A stretch of DNA of 49,507 nt. Source: Frankiales bacterium. Lineage in GTDB: Bacteria > Actinomycetota > Actinomycetes > Mycobacteriales > SCTD01. Made by a program: the position numbers and the translations under genes. Of this stretch, positions 8,698 through 19,755 are shown one piece after another; within the stretch, counting starts at the first letter, position 1, and each line of letters starts with the position of its first letter. The notes beneath the pieces were generated by a model, which saw only the letters and a list, made by a program, of their open reading frames with translations, was not told where the DNA came from and searched no databases. The stretch spans positions 1 through 49,507 of the forward strand of contig JAODNA010000048.1 in the NCBI GenBank assembly GCA_025465135.1, written 5' to 3'.

Positions 8698-10968
8698 GTG
8701 CCCAGGTCGATCCGTACGCCGCTCCTCGCCCTGCCCGTCGCCGCCCTCGCCCTCGGCGCCGCGGCGCTCGCCCCGTCGGCGTCCGGCGCCACGACAGCCA
8801 GCGGCCCCACGTTCGGGGTGCCGCGCATCGTCGACCCGATCCACGTCTACGGCGAGCCCAACCTGGAGGTCAACCCCAAGACCCACGCGGTGCATGCCAC
8901 GGGTCCGCAGGGCACGGGCACGCAGCGCTCGATCTGGAACGTCTCGGTCGACAACGGTGACTCCTACCGGATCGTCCAGAACCTCCCCGGCAACGTCGAC
9001 CAGGCCGCCGCGACCCCGCTGATCCCGACCAAGAGCGCACTCGGGCCCGGCGGCGGTGACACGGAGATCAAGATCGCCCACAACGGGCAGGCCTTCTTCA
9101 ACGACCTGGCCGCCCTGGCGAGCTTCACCGCCGTGACCACCACCGACGACGGCGCCACGACGAGCACGGCCAACCCGCTCGCGATCGGCACGCCGGGTGG
9201 CGACCGGCAGTGGATGGCGCTGTTCGACCCGCTGCCGAGCGACAACACGATCTCGGCGTACAAGGGCAAGACGCCGCTGAACTACATGGAGTACGCCGAC
9301 CAGACGACCGGCGACGCCGTGGACCTGAGCACGGACGGCGTCAACTACACGGTCGCGGGCGAGTACGGCAACGACAACGCGCACAACCCCAACCACGGCG
9401 TGCCGCTCGTCGACCAGCACACCGGCAAGTTCCTCGGCATGACGAGCGGCAAGAGCGGCAACAGCCTCGCGCTGGTCGTCGGCGTGCCCAACGCCGCCGG
9501 ACTGCTGACCTTCCACTACAACGAGATGGTCAGCGCCCTGCCGGGCAGCCCGGAGACGCTCTTCCCCGTGCTCGCACAGGACGGCGCCCGCAACCTCTAC
9601 GCCGTCTGGATCGACGACAAGACGTTCCAGACCTGGTACTCCTGGGCGCCCCCCGGCGCCGACAACGAGTGGAAGAACTGGGCTGCCCCGGTTCAGGTCA
9701 GCAAGGCGCCGTCCAACGTCAACGTGTTCCCGTGGATCGCGGCCGGCAAGGCACCGGGCATCATCGACGTCGCCTGGTACGGCACAGCCAAGACGCTCAA
9801 GGAGCTGGGCTCGTCGGGTCCGAGCGCCAAGCTCGGGCAGACCTGGGACCTGTTCTTCTCCCAGGTCGACCACGCCGACAGCGCTGCGCCGCACGCCGTG
9901 CAGGTCAAGGCGGCGCCGCATCCCATGCACTACAACGACATCTGCCTGCTCGGCACCGCATGCATCACCGGCCAGGGCAACCGCAACCAGGCCGACTTCT
10001 TCAAGCTCATCGTCGACCCGTTCGACGGCCGCGCGCGCATCATCTACACCGACTCGTCCAACCGGCTGTCCCAGACCCTCGGCCAGGACACCGCCGCCGA
10101 CCACCAAGGTGCTGCGCTCGACACGATCGTCACGCAGAACACCGGGCTCAGCGCGCTCACCGGACAGCCGCTGACTCCGAAGGAGTCGACATCGCCGGTG
10201 AGCTCATGGACCGATCCCGCAGGCGACGCGCTGATGAAGCCTCTCGGTGGAGCGAAGGTGCCGGGCGCCGACATCACCTCGGTTTCCATGAAGCTCGAGG
10301 GCGGCAACGTCGTCGTCAACCTCAAGCTGTCCGACGCCCTGGGCACCGCCGCTGCCGCGGCCGGTACGCCGACGGCGCAGGCCGTCGTGCGCTGGCAGAT
10401 GGGCGACACGCTGTACTTCGTCGCCGCCGAGGCGACCCCCGCCGGCCCGCTGGAGTACTACGGCGGCAAGACCGACAGCGTCGACCTCTGCTCGGTGTCC
10501 GGGTGCAAGCCCAACTACCTGACCTACAACGCCTACCCGAACAACGGCGTGGCACAGGGCTCGGGCTCCGCCGATGCAGGAACGATCCAGATCAAGGTGC
10601 CGGCGTCAGCGCTGGGCAACCCGACCTCGGCGAGCCTGCTCGAAGAGGCGATGGCCTTCGTGACGGCGTCCCCGCAGTCGGGTGTGGTGCCGCAGAACAA
10701 CGGCACCGACTTCACCGACCAGGCCCCGCTGCAGCTCGAAGGCACGCGCACGGTCAACGTGAAGTTCGGGGCGGCCGCGGCCGTGCCCCCGACCGTGGTG
10801 ACTCCCGGCAACTCGGGCGGCGGCGGCGGAGCGCCCGGCTCGACACCTCCGAGCAGCAACGGCGGCAACCTCGCCGCGACGGGGCTCAGCGCGGCGATCC
10901 CGGCCGTGGCAGTCCTGCTGCTGCTGGCCGGGCTGTTCGTCGCCCGGCGCCGTCGTACGACCGAGTAG
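8698..10968 (+). CDS. secreted BNR/Asp-box-like protein with LAATG sortase-E-type anchor
   Basis: 756 aa. GTG start, with GGAAGG about 8 nt upstream. Signal peptide at residues 1-31 (hydrophobic [16 protein letters not shown], cleavage near SASGA). Residues about 40-480 look like a sialidase/BNR-type beta-propeller: SVDNGDSY fits an Asp-box, and [20 protein letters not shown] resembles segments seen in such proteins. Residues about 500-690 form a second beta-rich module ([15 protein letters not shown]). A Gly/Ser/Pro linker is followed by LAATG at about 725-729, a membrane segment and RRRR, a typical class E sortase signal. No catalytic assignment can be made; it could be a glycan- or protein-binding surface protein rather than an enzyme. 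No sortase gene lies nearby. Confidence 0.85.
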   Translation: MPRSIRTPLLALPVAALALGAAALAPSASGATTASGPTFGVPRIVDPIHVYGEPNLEVNPKTHAVHATGPQGTGTQRSIWNVSVDNGDSYRIVQNLPGNVDQAAATPLIPTKSALGPGGGDTEIKIAHNGQAFFNDLAALASFTAVTTTDDGATTSTANPLAIGTPGGDRQWMALFDPLPSDNTISAYKGKTPLNYMEYADQTTGDAVDLSTDGVNYTVAGEYGNDNAHNPNHGVPLVDQHTGKFLGMTSGKSGNSLALVVGVPNAAGLLTFHYNEMVSALPGSPETLFPVLAQDGARNLYAVWIDDKTFQTWYSWAPPGADNEWKNWAAPVQVSKAPSNVNVFPWIAAGKAPGIIDVAWYGTAKTLKELGSSGPSAKLGQTWDLFFSQVDHADSAAPHAVQVKAAPHPMHYNDICLLGTACITGQGNRNQADFFKLIVDPFDGRARIIYTDSSNRLSQTLGQDTAADHQGAALDTIVTQNTGLSALTGQPLTPKESTSPVSSWTDPAGDALMKPLGGAKVPGADITSVSMKLEGGNVVVNLKLSDALGTAAAAAGTPTAQAVVRWQMGDTLYFVAAEATPAGPLEYYGGKTDSVDLCSVSGCKPNYLTYNAYPNNGVAQGSGSADAGTIQIKVPASALGNPTSASLLEEAMAFVTASPQSGVVPQNNGTDFTDQAPLQLEGTRTVNVKFGAAAAVPPTVVTPGNSGGGGGAPGSTPPSSNGGNLAATGLSAAIPAVAVLLLLAGLFVARRRRTTE

Positions 10969-10997
10969 CCCTCGAGCATCGCGCTAGCTTCCAGGCG

Positions 10998-11741
10998 ATG
11001 GCCCTGACCACGCTCGGCTCCGCAGCCGAGATCCTCGTCGCCACCGGCCACGACGCCTATGCCCGGAGCTCACTGCGGCGCCCGGGCGCCCGCGGGTGGA
11101 TGGCCGACCGGGCGGTGGCCTGGATGGGCATCGACATCGAGGAGCGCGTCAGCTACCTGAACGCGCTCGGACCACCTGCCCAGGTGGGGGCGCTGCTCGC
11201 CGACCTGCTGCCGGAGCTGCCGCCGGGTCAGCGCCTGACCGTCCCGCGCGGGACCCCGGCGCACCTGCCCGCGTGGGTCGCGATGGAGGGAACCGACTGG
11301 GACATGCGCTGGCTCGGAGCTCCCCCGCCGCACCAACCAGGGGAGGAGAGCGTCGAGAGCGTCGACGACGACCCCGCGGTCGCCGCTCTGCTGACGGCGA
11401 GCAGTCCCACGGCCTCGGCGTTGCCTGGTGATCCTGCGGTGCGCCGCTGGGCCGGCATCCGCGAGGGCGGCGAGCTGATCGCCTGCGCCGCCGACACCAG
11501 CGCCGCGACGGCCGTCGGCCACCTGTCGTCGATCGCGGTCCACCCATCGGCCCGGGGGCGCAACCTCGGCGCCGTGGTCACCGCTGCGCTGGCCCGCGAC
11601 CTGCTCGAGGACGGGTGCGACATCGTGACGCTCGGCATGTACGCCGACAACACCTACGGCCGCGTGATGTACGACCGCCTCGGCTTCGCGGACACCCACC
11701 ACTTCACCAGCGGCCCGCTACTGGTCAGGGGACGCTGGTGA
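10998..11741 (+). CDS. GNAT family N-acetyltransferase
   Basis: 247 aa. The C-terminal half (about residues 150-240) is a GNAT/FR47-like fold: [19 protein letters not shown] is the acetyl-CoA binding motif A, and [15 protein letters not shown] the motif B end. The N-terminal 100 residues (including [16 protein letters not shown]) have no clear domain but fit the actinobacterial two-part GNAT family. Substrate unknown. The ATG has only a weak ribosome site. The last 24 nt overlap the 3' end of aspS on the other strand, so the two transcripts converge. Confidence 0.85.
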   Translation: MALTTLGSAAEILVATGHDAYARSSLRRPGARGWMADRAVAWMGIDIEERVSYLNALGPPAQVGALLADLLPELPPGQRLTVPRGTPAHLPAWVAMEGTDWDMRWLGAPPPHQPGEESVESVDDDPAVAALLTASSPTASALPGDPAVRRWAGIREGGELIACAADTSAATAVGHLSSIAVHPSARGRNLGAVVTAALARDLLEDGCDIVTLGMYADNTYGRVMYDRLGFADTHHFTSGPLLVRGRW

Positions 11742-13487
11742 CGCGTCGATCCCGGCCTCTTTCCGCTGCTCAGGAGTGATCGGGGTCGGGGCTCCCGTCA
11801 GGGGGTCGAAGCCCGCGCCCGTCTTCGGGAAGGCGATGACGTCGCGGAGTGAGTCGGCCCCGGCAAGGAGCATGCAGACGCGGTCCCAGCCGAGGGCGAT
11901 GCCCCCGTGCGGGGGCGGCCCGTAGGAGAACGCGTCGAGCAGGAAGCCGAACTTCTCCTGCGCCTCCGCTTCGCCGATGCCCATCATCGCGAAGACGCGC
12001 TGCTGCACGTCGCGCCGATGGATACGGATCGAGCCGCCACCGAGCTCGTTTCCGTTGCAGACGATGTCGTAGGCGTAGGCGAGGGCCGCTCCCGGGTCCT
12101 CCTCGAAGCGGTCGATCCACTCCGGCTTCGGCGACGTGAACGCGTGGTGCACCGCAGTCCACGTGCCCTTGCCGACGGCGACATCGCCGCTCGCAGTCGC
12201 GTCGCTGGCCGGCTCGAACAGCGGTGCGTCGACCACCCAGACGAACTCCCAGCGCGACTCGTCGATCAGCCCGCAGCGACGCCCGACCTCGAGGCGCACG
12301 GCGGCGAGCAGCCCTCGCGATGCGGACGGCTCCCCCGCCGCGAAGAACACCGCGTCGCCGGTGGCGGCACCGACGTGGTCCATCAGGCCGGCCTGCTCCT
12401 TCTCGGAGAGGTTCTTCGCAACCGGCCCCCCGAGAGTGCCGTCCTCCTGGAACAGCACGTAGGCAAGACCACGGGCGCCACGCTGCTTGGCGAACTCCTG
12501 CCACGCGTCGAGCTGCTTGCGCGGTTGTGATGCACCGCCGGGCATGACCACCGCACCGACGTATGGCGCCTGGAACACCCGGAACTCGGTCTCGCTGAAG
12601 TAGTCCGCGCACTCGGTGAGCTCGAGGTCGAAGCGCAGGTCCGGCTTGTCGTTGCCGTAGCGTCGCATCGACTCGGCGTAGGTGATCCGGGGTATCGGCA
12701 ACGGCACCTCGACGTCGATGAGCGCCCACAGCGCGGCGACGACCTTCTCGCCGAGGCTGATCACGTCGTCCTGGTCGACGAAGCTCATCTCGATGTCGAG
12801 CTGGGTGAACTCCGGCTGCCGGTCGGCACGGAAGTCCTCGTCGCGGTAGCACCGCGCGATCTGGTAGTAGCGCTCGAGCCCGCCGACCATCAGCAGCTGC
12901 TTGAACAGCTGCGGCGACTGCGGCAGCGCGTACCAGCTGCCGGGCTGCAGACGGACCGGCACGAGGAAGTCGCGCGCACCCTCCGGTGTGGAGCGCGTCA
13001 GCGTCGGCGTCTCGATCTCGAGGAAGCCCTCCGCGTGCAGCACCTCCCGCGCCGCCCGGTTGACGTCCGAGCGCAGGCGCATCGCTGCCGCCGGACCGGA
13101 GCGGCGCAGGTCGAGGTAGCGGTGCCGCAGGCGCGCTTCCTCGCCGACCTCGACGTGGTCGTCGATCGGGAAGGGCAGCGCGGCAGACTCCGACAGCACC
13201 TCGACGTGGCTCGCGACGACCTCGACCGCACCCGATGGAAGCGCGTCGTTGCGGTTGCCCTCCGGACGCAGCGACACCTCGCCGGTGATCGCCACGCAGT
13301 ACTCGCTGCGCAGCCCGGCGGCAACCGCCTCGTCCCGCACGACGACCTGGGCGATGCCGGAGCGGTCGCGCACGTCGAGGAACGCCACGCCGCCGTGATC
13401 GCGGCGCCGAGCCACCCAGCCGGCGAGTACGACGGTGGACCCGGCATGCTCCTCTCGGAGGGTGCCGGCCTCGGCGGTGCGGATCAC
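11718..13487 (-). CDS. aspS: aspartate--tRNA ligase
   Basis: 589 aa. Class II synthetase charging tRNA-Asp. The N-terminal OB-fold anticodon domain ([20 protein letters not shown]) is followed by motif 2 ([18 protein letters not shown], about residues 208-225) and motif 3 (GIALGWDR near residue 527); the bacterial GAD insertion is present between them. GTG at 13487 overlaps the hisS stop (GTGA) and has AGGAG 8 nt upstream. Upstream in-frame starts lie inside hisS and are not supported. It is the last gene of the metallo-hydrolase-hisS-aspS operon. Confidence 0.97.
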   Translation of the reverse strand: MIRTAEAGTLREEHAGSTVVLAGWVARRRDHGGVAFLDVRDRSGIAQVVVRDEAVAAGLRSEYCVAITGEVSLRPEGNRNDALPSGAVEVVASHVEVLSESAALPFPIDDHVEVGEEARLRHRYLDLRRSGPAAAMRLRSDVNRAAREVLHAEGFLEIETPTLTRSTPEGARDFLVPVRLQPGSWYALPQSPQLFKQLLMVGGLERYYQIARCYRDEDFRADRQPEFTQLDIEMSFVDQDDVISLGEKVVAALWALIDVEVPLPIPRITYAESMRRYGNDKPDLRFDLELTECADYFSETEFRVFQAPYVGAVVMPGGASQPRKQLDAWQEFAKQRGARGLAYVLFQEDGTLGGPVAKNLSEKEQAGLMDHVGAATGDAVFFAAGEPSASRGLLAAVRLEVGRRCGLIDESRWEFVWVVDAPLFEPASDATASGDVAVGKGTWTAVHHAFTSPKPEWIDRFEEDPGAALAYAYDIVCNGNELGGGSIRIHRRDVQQRVFAMMGIGEAEAQEKFGFLLDAFSYGPPPHGGIALGWDRVCMLLAGADSLRDVIAFPKTGAGFDPLTGAPTPITPEQRKEAGIDASPASPDQ

Positions 13488-14824
13488 GTGTGGGTCTCCT
13501 CGGTCTGGGGGCTCAGGATGTCCGGCCGCAGGTCTGCCTCCGGCGGGGTCCAGTCGGCGGGGTCTGCAGCGACCTGGTCGCCGGTGCGCAGGTCCTTCAC
13601 GGTGCTGTCGCCCGGGAACCACACCCAGGGGATGCCGCGCCGGTCCGCGTGCCGGATCTGCTTGCCGAACTTCGCGGCGCTCGGCGCGACCTCGGTCGGG
13701 ATCCCGCGGCCGCGCAGCGCGGCGGCAACAGCGTTGCTCGACCCGCGGCTCTCCTCGTCGTCGACGGCGACGAGCACGGTCGTCGGCACGCTCCGCGATG
13801 CCGTGAGCGCCCCGGCCTTGAACAACCGTCCCAGGATGCGGGAGACCCCGATGGAGACGCCGACTCCCGGATAGCTGGCCTTGCCGTCGGAGGCGAGCGC
13901 GTCGTAGCGGCCGCCGGAGCAGACCGACCCGAGGTCCTCGTGGCCGGCCATGAACGTCTCGTAGACGGTGCCGGTGTAGTAGTCGAGGCCGCGCGCGATC
14001 TTCAGGTCGGCGACGAGCCGGCCGGGTGCCCGCTCGGCGGCCGCGTCGAGCACCCGGACCAGCTCCTCGAGGCCGGTGTCGAGCAGCGGGTCGGTGACGC
14101 CGAGGGCGCGGACCCGGTCCGCGAAGGACGCGTCCGGGCTGCTGATCGACGCGAGGTCCAGGCAGGCCTGGGCGCCGGCGGCGGACAGCCCCGCGTCGGC
14201 CAGGAGCGGCCGCACCTTCACGGGCCCGATCTTGTCGAGCTTGTCGATCGCCCGCAGGACGAGCGAAGGGTCATCGGCCCCGACCGCGCGGTAGAAGCCC
14301 TCGGCAAGCTTGCGGTTGTTGACCCGCATCGTCATCAGCGGCAACGGCAGCGCCGCGAATGCCTCCAGCACGACCAGTGGCAGGTCCACCTCGTGGTGGA
14401 AGGCGAGTGCGTCGCGGTCGACGATGTCGATGTCGGCCTGAAGGAATTCGCGGTAACGCCCGTCCTGCGGCCGCTCCCCGCGCCAGACCTTCTGGATCTG
14501 GTAGCGGCGGAAGGGGAACTCGAGGTGCCCGGCCCGCTCGAGCACGTAGCGGGCGAAGGGCACGGTCAGGTCGAAGTGCAGGCCCAAGCCCGGTGACTGG
14601 CCGGCGTCACCCTCCTCGGCGTGGAGGCGGCGCAGGACGTAGACCTCCTTGTCGATCTCGCCCTTGCGGAGCAGCTGGTCCATCGGCTCCACGGCCCGCG
14701 TCTCCAGGGAGGCGAACCCATGCAGCTCGTAGACGCGCCGAAGGGTGTCGAGGACGTGCTGCTCGACGATCCGCTCACCCGGCAGCCACTCCGGGAACCC
14801 TGACAGCGGGGACGGTCGCGCCAT
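13484..14824 (-). CDS. hisS: histidine--tRNA ligase
   Basis: 446 aa. Class II synthetase charging tRNA-His. Motif 2 region ([19 protein letters not shown]), LQADIDIVD, and the histidine signature [10 protein letters not shown] plus SGGRYD are visible, followed by an anticodon-binding C-terminal domain ([11 protein letters not shown] onward). The ATG overlaps the metallo-hydrolase stop by one base (TGATG). The gene is in a three-gene operon and its stop overlaps the aspS start. Confidence 0.97.
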   Translation of the reverse strand: MARPSPLSGFPEWLPGERIVEQHVLDTLRRVYELHGFASLETRAVEPMDQLLRKGEIDKEVYVLRRLHAEEGDAGQSPGLGLHFDLTVPFARYVLERAGHLEFPFRRYQIQKVWRGERPQDGRYREFLQADIDIVDRDALAFHHEVDLPLVVLEAFAALPLPLMTMRVNNRKLAEGFYRAVGADDPSLVLRAIDKLDKIGPVKVRPLLADAGLSAAGAQACLDLASISSPDASFADRVRALGVTDPLLDTGLEELVRVLDAAAERAPGRLVADLKIARGLDYYTGTVYETFMAGHEDLGSVCSGGRYDALASDGKASYPGVGVSIGVSRILGRLFKAGALTASRSVPTTVLVAVDDEESRGSSNAVAAALRGRGIPTEVAPSAAKFGKQIRHADRRGIPWVWFPGDSTVKDLRTGDQVAADPADWTPPEADLRPDILSPQTEETHT

Positions 14825-15555
14825 CACAGACCGCGAGCGGGCGGGGCGGCGGCGAGGTCCTGCAGGAAGGGATTGGCGGCGCGCTCGCGTCCGATCGTCG
14901 TACTGGCACCGTGGCCGCAGTAGACGACGGTCTCGTCGGGCGCCGTCAGCACGACGCGCGTCAGGGACTCCTGCATCTGCTCCCAGGAGCCGCCGGGCAG
15001 GTCGGTGCGGCCGATGGAACCGGCGAACAGCACGTCGCCGGAGAACATGACGGGGGGCGCCGCCTCGCCGTCGACCCCGTCGCCGGGGGTGCGGAAGACG
15101 ACTGATCCGGGCGTGTGCCCCGGGGCCAGGTCGACCGTCATGCGCAGCCCTGCGAGCTCCAGCGGGACGGCGGGGTCGAGCAGGGCGACGTCGTCGGGCT
15201 CCGTCCACTCCAGCCGGCCGCCGAAGAGGGTGCGGCTCTCGGGCGAGAGGCCCTTCATCGGGTCAGCGAGCAGCTCGCGGTCACCTGGGTGGATCCAGGC
15301 CGGGATCCCCTTGGCGCCGCAGACGGGGGTCACCGAGAACGTGTGGTCAAGGTGCCCGTGGGTGAGCAGCACGGCGACCGGACGGAGGTCGTGCTCGCGG
15401 AGCACCGCGTCGAGCGTCTCCTCGACGCCGATGCCGGGGTCGATGACGACGCACTCCTGGCCGGCCGCAGGCGCGACGACCCAGCAGTTCGTGTCGAAGG
15501 CCGCCGCCGGGAACCCGCGGACCAGCACGGTCGTCCTTCCGTTGCTCGTGAACAT
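14824..15555 (-). CDS. MBL-fold metallo-hydrolase (glyoxalase II-like)
   Basis: 243 aa. Metallo-beta-lactamase fold with THGHLDH at about residues 65-71, later metal ligands in APGHTPGS, SGDVLFAGSIGRTD and the final YCGHG. This places it with the glyoxalase II/YcbL-like hydrolases, probably a thioester hydrolase. The position just before hisS is conserved in actinomycetes. Start ATG at 15555; a downstream GTG (VLVRGF) is a weaker option. A TAGGGT -10 box lies 24 nt upstream. Confidence 0.92.
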   Translation of the reverse strand: MFTSNGRTTVLVRGFPAAAFDTNCWVVAPAAGQECVVIDPGIGVEETLDAVLREHDLRPVAVLLTHGHLDHTFSVTPVCGAKGIPAWIHPGDRELLADPMKGLSPESRTLFGGRLEWTEPDDVALLDPAVPLELAGLRMTVDLAPGHTPGSVVFRTPGDGVDGEAAPPVMFSGDVLFAGSIGRTDLPGGSWEQMQESLTRVVLTAPDETVVYCGHGASTTIGRERAANPFLQDLAAAPPARGL

Positions 15556-15578
15556 GCGCTCGGGGGCAGTCCGATTCG

Positions 15579-15584
15579 ACCCTA
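15579..15584 (-). promoter_or_regulatory. -10 box (TAGGGT) of the metallo-hydrolase-hisS-aspS operon
   Basis: TAGGGT on the minus strand, 24 nt before the ATG, in the 122-nt divergent gap shared with the cyclophilin gene. No good -35 box is visible. Confidence 0.45.
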
Positions 15585-15619
15585 CCGGCGCTCGTGTGCA
15601 CGGCGCGATCGGGATTCCC

Positions 15620-15625
15620 TAGACT
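15620..15625 (+). promoter_or_regulatory. -10 box (TAGACT) of the cyclophilin gene
   Basis: TAGACT on the plus strand, 52 nt before the GTG start, in the same divergent gap as the hisS-operon promoter. The -35 region is not recognisable. Confidence 0.4.
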
Positions 15626-15677
15626 CCGGGCAACCGCGCCGCGAGTCGGGCGCCCGGAGACCAGGAGGAGCACGCCG

Positions 15678-16478
15678 GTGGCGAGCAGCAAGAGGGAGAA
15701 GGAGCTCGCCCGGATGCGGGCGGAGCGACAGGCAGCGCGGCGGGCCGCGGCAGCCGCCCGACGCCGCCAGCGCAACCTCATCATCGCCAGCGTCGTCGGC
15801 GTCGCCCTGATCGCGCTCGGCGCCATCATCCTGGCCAGCAAGCTGGGTGGCGGCTCGACCAACGCCATCGCCACGAAGAAGTCCCCGTCCGCTGCGCCCA
15901 CCAAGTCGCAGGCGCCCGGCACCTGCACCTACACGCCGACCAAGGCCGCCGCCGCCCGGAAGGTGGATCTCCCGCCTCAGACGGGCGTCGAGACCAAGCA
16001 GGCGTTCACCGTCCACCTGACGACCAACCTCGGCCTGATCGACATCAACCTCAACAGCGCCGCGGCACCCTGCACCGCCAACAGCTTCCGCTCGCTGGTG
16101 CACTTCAAGTACTTCAACAACACCCCGTGCCACCGGCTGACCACGCAGGGCATCTACGTCCTGCAGTGCGGCGACCCGACCGGCAAGGGCACGGGCGGGC
16201 CCGGCTACACCTTCGCCGATGAGAACCTCAAGGGCGCGAAGTACCCGATGGGGACCGTCGCGATGGCCAACTCCGGGCCAGGGAGCAACGGCAGCCAGTT
16301 CTTCCTGGTCTACAAGGACACTCAGCTCGATCCCAACTACACGCCGTTCGGGACCATCACGAAGGGCCTGGACATCATCAACAGGGTGGCGGCCGCAGGG
16401 TCGGTGCCCACCGGCGACGGCAAGCCGAAGCTGTCGATCAACATCCTCAGCGCCCGCTTCGAGCCGACGAAGGCGTAG
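15678..16478 (+). CDS. membrane-anchored peptidylprolyl isomerase (cyclophilin type)
   Basis: 266 aa. A charged N-terminal cytoplasmic tail (SSKREKELARMRAERQAARR) is followed by one membrane segment at about residues 33-55 and a Ser/Ala/Thr linker, then an extracytoplasmic cyclophilin domain from about residue 105. GSNGSQFFLVYKD (about residues 200-212) is the active-site signature. It is expected to isomerise prolyl bonds in exported proteins. GTG start with AGGAGGAG 7 nt upstream. Next to Rel and the hisS operon, as in many actinomycetes. Confidence 0.92.
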   Translation: MASSKREKELARMRAERQAARRAAAAARRRQRNLIIASVVGVALIALGAIILASKLGGGSTNAIATKKSPSAAPTKSQAPGTCTYTPTKAAAARKVDLPPQTGVETKQAFTVHLTTNLGLIDINLNSAAAPCTANSFRSLVHFKYFNNTPCHRLTTQGIYVLQCGDPTGKGTGGPGYTFADENLKGAKYPMGTVAMANSGPGSNGSQFFLVYKDTQLDPNYTPFGTITKGLDIINRVAAAGSVPTGDGKPKLSINILSARFEPTKA

Positions 16479-16495
16479 CCACGCCGTACGACGGA

Positions 16496-16520
16496 GACCG
16501 GTTGCCCTTCGGGGCCGGTC
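16496..16520 (+). terminator. hairpin downstream of the cyclophilin gene
   Basis: GACCGG (16496-16501) pairs with CCGGTC (16515-16520), with inner CCC/GGG pairs closing a TTC loop. It lies 18 nt after the stop codon and has no T-run, as is common in high-GC genomes. Confidence 0.5.
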
Positions 16521-16557
16521 CCCGGCAGCTGTGAGGCTGTCGGCGTCGGCCGGAGAC

Positions 16558-16615
16558 GATCAGGCCGGAGAGTGAGCGGGCCCACGCCGAGCGTGCCGAA
16601 CTCTCCAACCTGATC
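16558..16615. terminator. larger inverted repeat between cyclophilin and rel (bidirectional terminator candidate)
   Basis: GATCAGGccGGAGAGT (16558-16573) pairs with ACTCTCCaaCCTGATC (16600-16615), two 7-bp stems separated by a 2-nt mismatch, loop 26 nt. It sits in the 221-nt space between two converging genes, which otherwise holds no gene. Confidence 0.55.
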
Positions 16616-16699
16616 GGCGCGGCTGACGGGAGGGGCGACGCAGGGGCCTCGCGCTGCGTCCGGCACCTGGGCCGGCGCCGCTGCCCTCCGGAGTGGCGC

Positions 16700-19144
16700 T
16701 CAGGAGGTGACGCGGTAGGCGTCGTAGACGCCCTCAACGGTGCGGACCTGGGCGAGCAGGTGGCCCAGGTGCTTCGGGTCGGCCATCTCGAACGAGAAGC
16801 GGGAGACGGCAACCCGGTCGCGTGTCGTGGTGACCGTCGCCGACAGGATGCTCACGTGGGCGTCCGACAGGACGCGGGTGACGTCGGACAGCAGCCGGGT
16901 CCGGTCGAGGGCCTCGACCTGGATGTTGACGAGGAACAGCGACCCGGCCGTCGGCGCCCACTCGACCTCGACGACGCGGTCGGGCTCGGTCATCAGGGGG
17001 CCGGCGTTGACGCAGTCGGCGCGGTGCACGGACACCCCGCGGCCGCGCGTCACGAATCCGACGACCTGGTCGCCGGGAACCGGCGTGCAGCACCGGGCCA
17101 GCTTCACCCAGACGTCGGAGACGCCCTTGACGACGATGCCGGGATCCGTTGCCGGCCGCGGCCGGCGCACGGGCTTGGTCGGTACGGCGGTCTCCGCGAG
17201 GTCCTCGGCCGCGCCCTCCGACCCGCCCATCGCCTGCATGACGCGCTGGACGATCGTCTGCGCGGAGATGCGGCCCTCACCGACCTCGGCGTACAGGGCC
17301 GTGATGTCGGCGAGCCGCATCTCCTTCGACAGGGTCAGCAGGGCCTCGCCGCCGAGCAGGCGCTGCAGCGGCAGCCCCTGCTTGCGCATCGCCCGGCCGA
17401 TGGCTTCCTTGCCGAGCTCGACGGCGTCCTCGCGGCGCTCCTTCGCGAACCACTGCTTGATCTTGGTGCGGGCCCGCGGGCTCTTGACGAACTGCAGCCA
17501 GTCCTGCGACGGGTGCGCCGACTCGGTCTTGGACGTGAACACCTCGATGACGTCACCGTTGTCGAGCGGGGACTCGAGCGGGACGAGCCGGCCGTTGACG
17601 CGCGCCCCGATGCAGCGGTGCCCGACCTCGGTGTGCACGGCGTAGGCGAAGTCGACGGGGGTGGAGCCGACCGGCAGCGACATGACGTCGCCCTTGGGCG
17701 TGAAGACGAAGACCTCGCTCTGGTGCAGGTCGAACCGCAGCGAGTCGAGGAACTCCCCCGGGTCCGCGGACTCCTTCTGCCAGTCGAGCAGCTGCCGCAG
17801 CCAGCTCATGTCGTCGCCGGTGACCGGTCCCTGCGAGGTCGGCGACTCCTTGTACTTCCAGTGCGCCGCGATGCCGTACTCCGCGCGCTTGTGCATCTCC
17901 GCGGTGCGGATCTGCATCTCGACAGGCTTGCCCTCGGGGCCGATCACCGTCGTGTGCAGCGACTGGTACATGTTGAACTTGGGCATCGCGATGTAGTCCT
18001 TGAACCGGCCGGGAACCGGTGACCACAGGGCGTGGATCGTGCCGAGCGCGGCGTAGCAGTCACGCACCGAGTCGACCGTGACCCGGATGCCGACGAGGTC
18101 GTAGATGTCGGCGAAGTCGCGTCCGCGCACGATCATCTTCTGGTAGATCGAGTAGTAGTGCTTGGGCCGCCCGGTGACCGTCGCCTTGATCTTGGCGGCG
18201 CTCAGGTCGGCGGAGACCTTCTCGACGACCTGGGCGAGCTGGGTGTCACGTGAGGGCGCGCGGTCGGCGACGAGGCGCACGATCTCGTCGTAGCGCTTCG
18301 GGTAGATCGTGGCGAAGGCGAGGTCCTCGAGCTCCCACTTGATGGTGTTCATGCCGAGCCGGTGCGCCAGCGGCGCGAAGATCTCCAGCGTCGTGGTCGC
18401 CGTGCGCTCCTGCTTCTCCTGCGGCATGAAGCCCAGGGTGCGCATGTTGTGCAGCCGGTCGGCGAGCTTGATGACGAGCACCCGCGGGTCGCGCGCCATC
18501 GCCACGACCATCTTGCGGATGGTCTCGGCCTCCGCCGCCTCGCCGTACTTGATCTTGTCGAGCTTGGTCACGCCGTCGACGAGGTGCTCGACGTCCTCGC
18601 CGAAGTCGCGGCGGACGTCGACGAGGGTGTAGGGCGTGTCCTCGACGGTGTCGTGGAGCAGCGCCGCCACGAGGGTCGTCGTATCCATGCCCAGGTCGGC
18701 CAGGATGGACGCGACCGCCAGTGGATGCGTGATGTAGGGCTCGCCGCTGCGGCGCTTCTGGTCGCCGTGGGCCTGCTCGGCCGTCTCGTAGGCCTTCTGC
18801 ACGACCCGCAGGTCGGCCTTCGGGTGGGCCGCACGGATGCTGCGGGCGAGCGGCTCGAGGACCGGCGGCATGGCCCCCGGCTTGGTGGCCGTGAGCCGGG
18901 CGAGCCGGGCCCGGACCCGGCGGCCGGAGGGAGGCGCGGTCTCGGTGACCGCCGGCGTACGGCTCATCGGCTCGTCGGGCACCCCCGTGGTGCGCGGCGC
19001 CGCATGGGGGTCGAGGTGGTCAGGCTCGGGACCAACCGGGGCATCGTGGACGTCGTCGGGGCGTGTCCCACCGCCGGCAGGTGCTGGCTCTGCTGCCTGC
19101 ACCGTGCCGGTGGCCGCTACGACCGGGGTGACGTCTGACGCCAC
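16700..19144 (-). CDS. rel: bifunctional (p)ppGpp synthetase/hydrolase Rel
   Basis: 814 aa. Makes and degrades the stringent-response alarmone. A variable Pro/Ala-rich N-terminus of about 90 residues leads into the HD hydrolase domain (LLHDTVEDT near residue 163, [13 protein letters not shown]), the synthetase domain (HYYSIYQKM near 330), TGS, a helical region with a Cys pair ([10 protein letters not shown]), and a C-terminal ACT domain. Both HD and ED motifs are intact, so hydrolase activity is expected. GTG start with GAGGAG 6 nt upstream and TACACT 29 nt upstream. It lies downstream of secD-secF-apt, the common actinobacterial order. Confidence 0.97.
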   Translation of the reverse strand: MASDVTPVVAATGTVQAAEPAPAGGGTRPDDVHDAPVGPEPDHLDPHAAPRTTGVPDEPMSRTPAVTETAPPSGRRVRARLARLTATKPGAMPPVLEPLARSIRAAHPKADLRVVQKAYETAEQAHGDQKRRSGEPYITHPLAVASILADLGMDTTTLVAALLHDTVEDTPYTLVDVRRDFGEDVEHLVDGVTKLDKIKYGEAAEAETIRKMVVAMARDPRVLVIKLADRLHNMRTLGFMPQEKQERTATTTLEIFAPLAHRLGMNTIKWELEDLAFATIYPKRYDEIVRLVADRAPSRDTQLAQVVEKVSADLSAAKIKATVTGRPKHYYSIYQKMIVRGRDFADIYDLVGIRVTVDSVRDCYAALGTIHALWSPVPGRFKDYIAMPKFNMYQSLHTTVIGPEGKPVEMQIRTAEMHKRAEYGIAAHWKYKESPTSQGPVTGDDMSWLRQLLDWQKESADPGEFLDSLRFDLHQSEVFVFTPKGDVMSLPVGSTPVDFAYAVHTEVGHRCIGARVNGRLVPLESPLDNGDVIEVFTSKTESAHPSQDWLQFVKSPRARTKIKQWFAKERREDAVELGKEAIGRAMRKQGLPLQRLLGGEALLTLSKEMRLADITALYAEVGEGRISAQTIVQRVMQAMGGSEGAAEDLAETAVPTKPVRRPRPATDPGIVVKGVSDVWVKLARCCTPVPGDQVVGFVTRGRGVSVHRADCVNAGPLMTEPDRVVEVEWAPTAGSLFLVNIQVEALDRTRLLSDVTRVLSDAHVSILSATVTTTRDRVAVSRFSFEMADPKHLGHLLAQVRTVEGVYDAYRVTS

Positions 19145-19173
19145 GGGCGGCTCCTCGGGGACGACGAGCTCCC

Positions 19174-19179
19174 AGTGTA
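19174..19179 (-). promoter_or_regulatory. -10 box (TACACT) upstream of rel
   Basis: TACACT on the minus strand in the 51-nt apt-rel gap, 29 nt before the rel GTG. It suggests rel has its own promoter besides read-through from apt. The -35 box is weak. Confidence 0.4.
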
Positions 19180-19195
19180 GGAGGCCACCACCGCG

Positions 19196-19732
19196 TCAGT
19201 ACGTGAGGAGGGCGTGTACGTCGACGCCGGGCTGCTGCTCGGTGAACGCCACCCGGCCGCCGAGGAACTCCAGCTCCAGCAGCACCGACAGCCCGACGAC
19301 CTCGGCGCCGGCCGTCTCGACCAGCCGGGCCGCGGCAGCCGCCGTGCCCCCGGTGGCGAGCACGTCGTCGACGATCAGCACCCGGTCACCGGGAGCGAAG
19401 GCGTCCTGGTGCACCTGAAGCACATTGGTGCCGTACTCGAGGGAGTACTGCTCCTCGTGGGTCGCAAGCGGCAGCTTTCCCGGCTTGCGCACCGGCACGA
19501 ACCCGGCGCCGAAGTGGTAGGCGACGGGCGCCGCGAGGATGAAGCCGCGAGCCTCGATCCCGACCACCTTGTCGATCGTCCCGCGCCCGTGATGGGCCAC
19601 GACCGCGTCGACCGCACCGGCGAACGCGACGTGGTCGGCGAGCAGAGGCGAGATGTCCTTGAAGACGACCCCGGGCAGCGGGAAGTCGGGGACGTCGACC
19701 ACCCGCGAGCGCAGCAGCGCGTCGAGGTCCAT
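19196..19732 (-). CDS. apt: adenine phosphoribosyltransferase
   Basis: 178 aa. Salvages adenine to AMP using PRPP. FPLPGVVFKDISPLL is the N-terminal family mark, IEARGFILAAPVA the hood region, and VLIVDDVLATGGT (about residues 116-128) the PRPP-binding loop. I use ATG at 19732; a GTG eight codons upstream (19756) would overlap the secF stop (TAGTG) and is equally possible. Sits between secF and rel, the conserved order. Confidence 0.95.
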   Translation of the reverse strand: MDLDALLRSRVVDVPDFPLPGVVFKDISPLLADHVAFAGAVDAVVAHHGRGTIDKVVGIEARGFILAAPVAYHFGAGFVPVRKPGKLPLATHEEQYSLEYGTNVLQVHQDAFAPGDRVLIVDDVLATGGTAAAAARLVETAGAEVVGLSVLLELEFLGGRVAFTEQQPGVDVHALLTY

Positions 19733-19755
19733 GGCGCCTCGGACGCGATCGGGCA

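Noticed and set aside
9210-10997. Long plus-strand frame leading into the GNAT gene
   Set aside because: It is a shifted frame of the secreted LAATG protein; only the part from 10998 on is a real domain.
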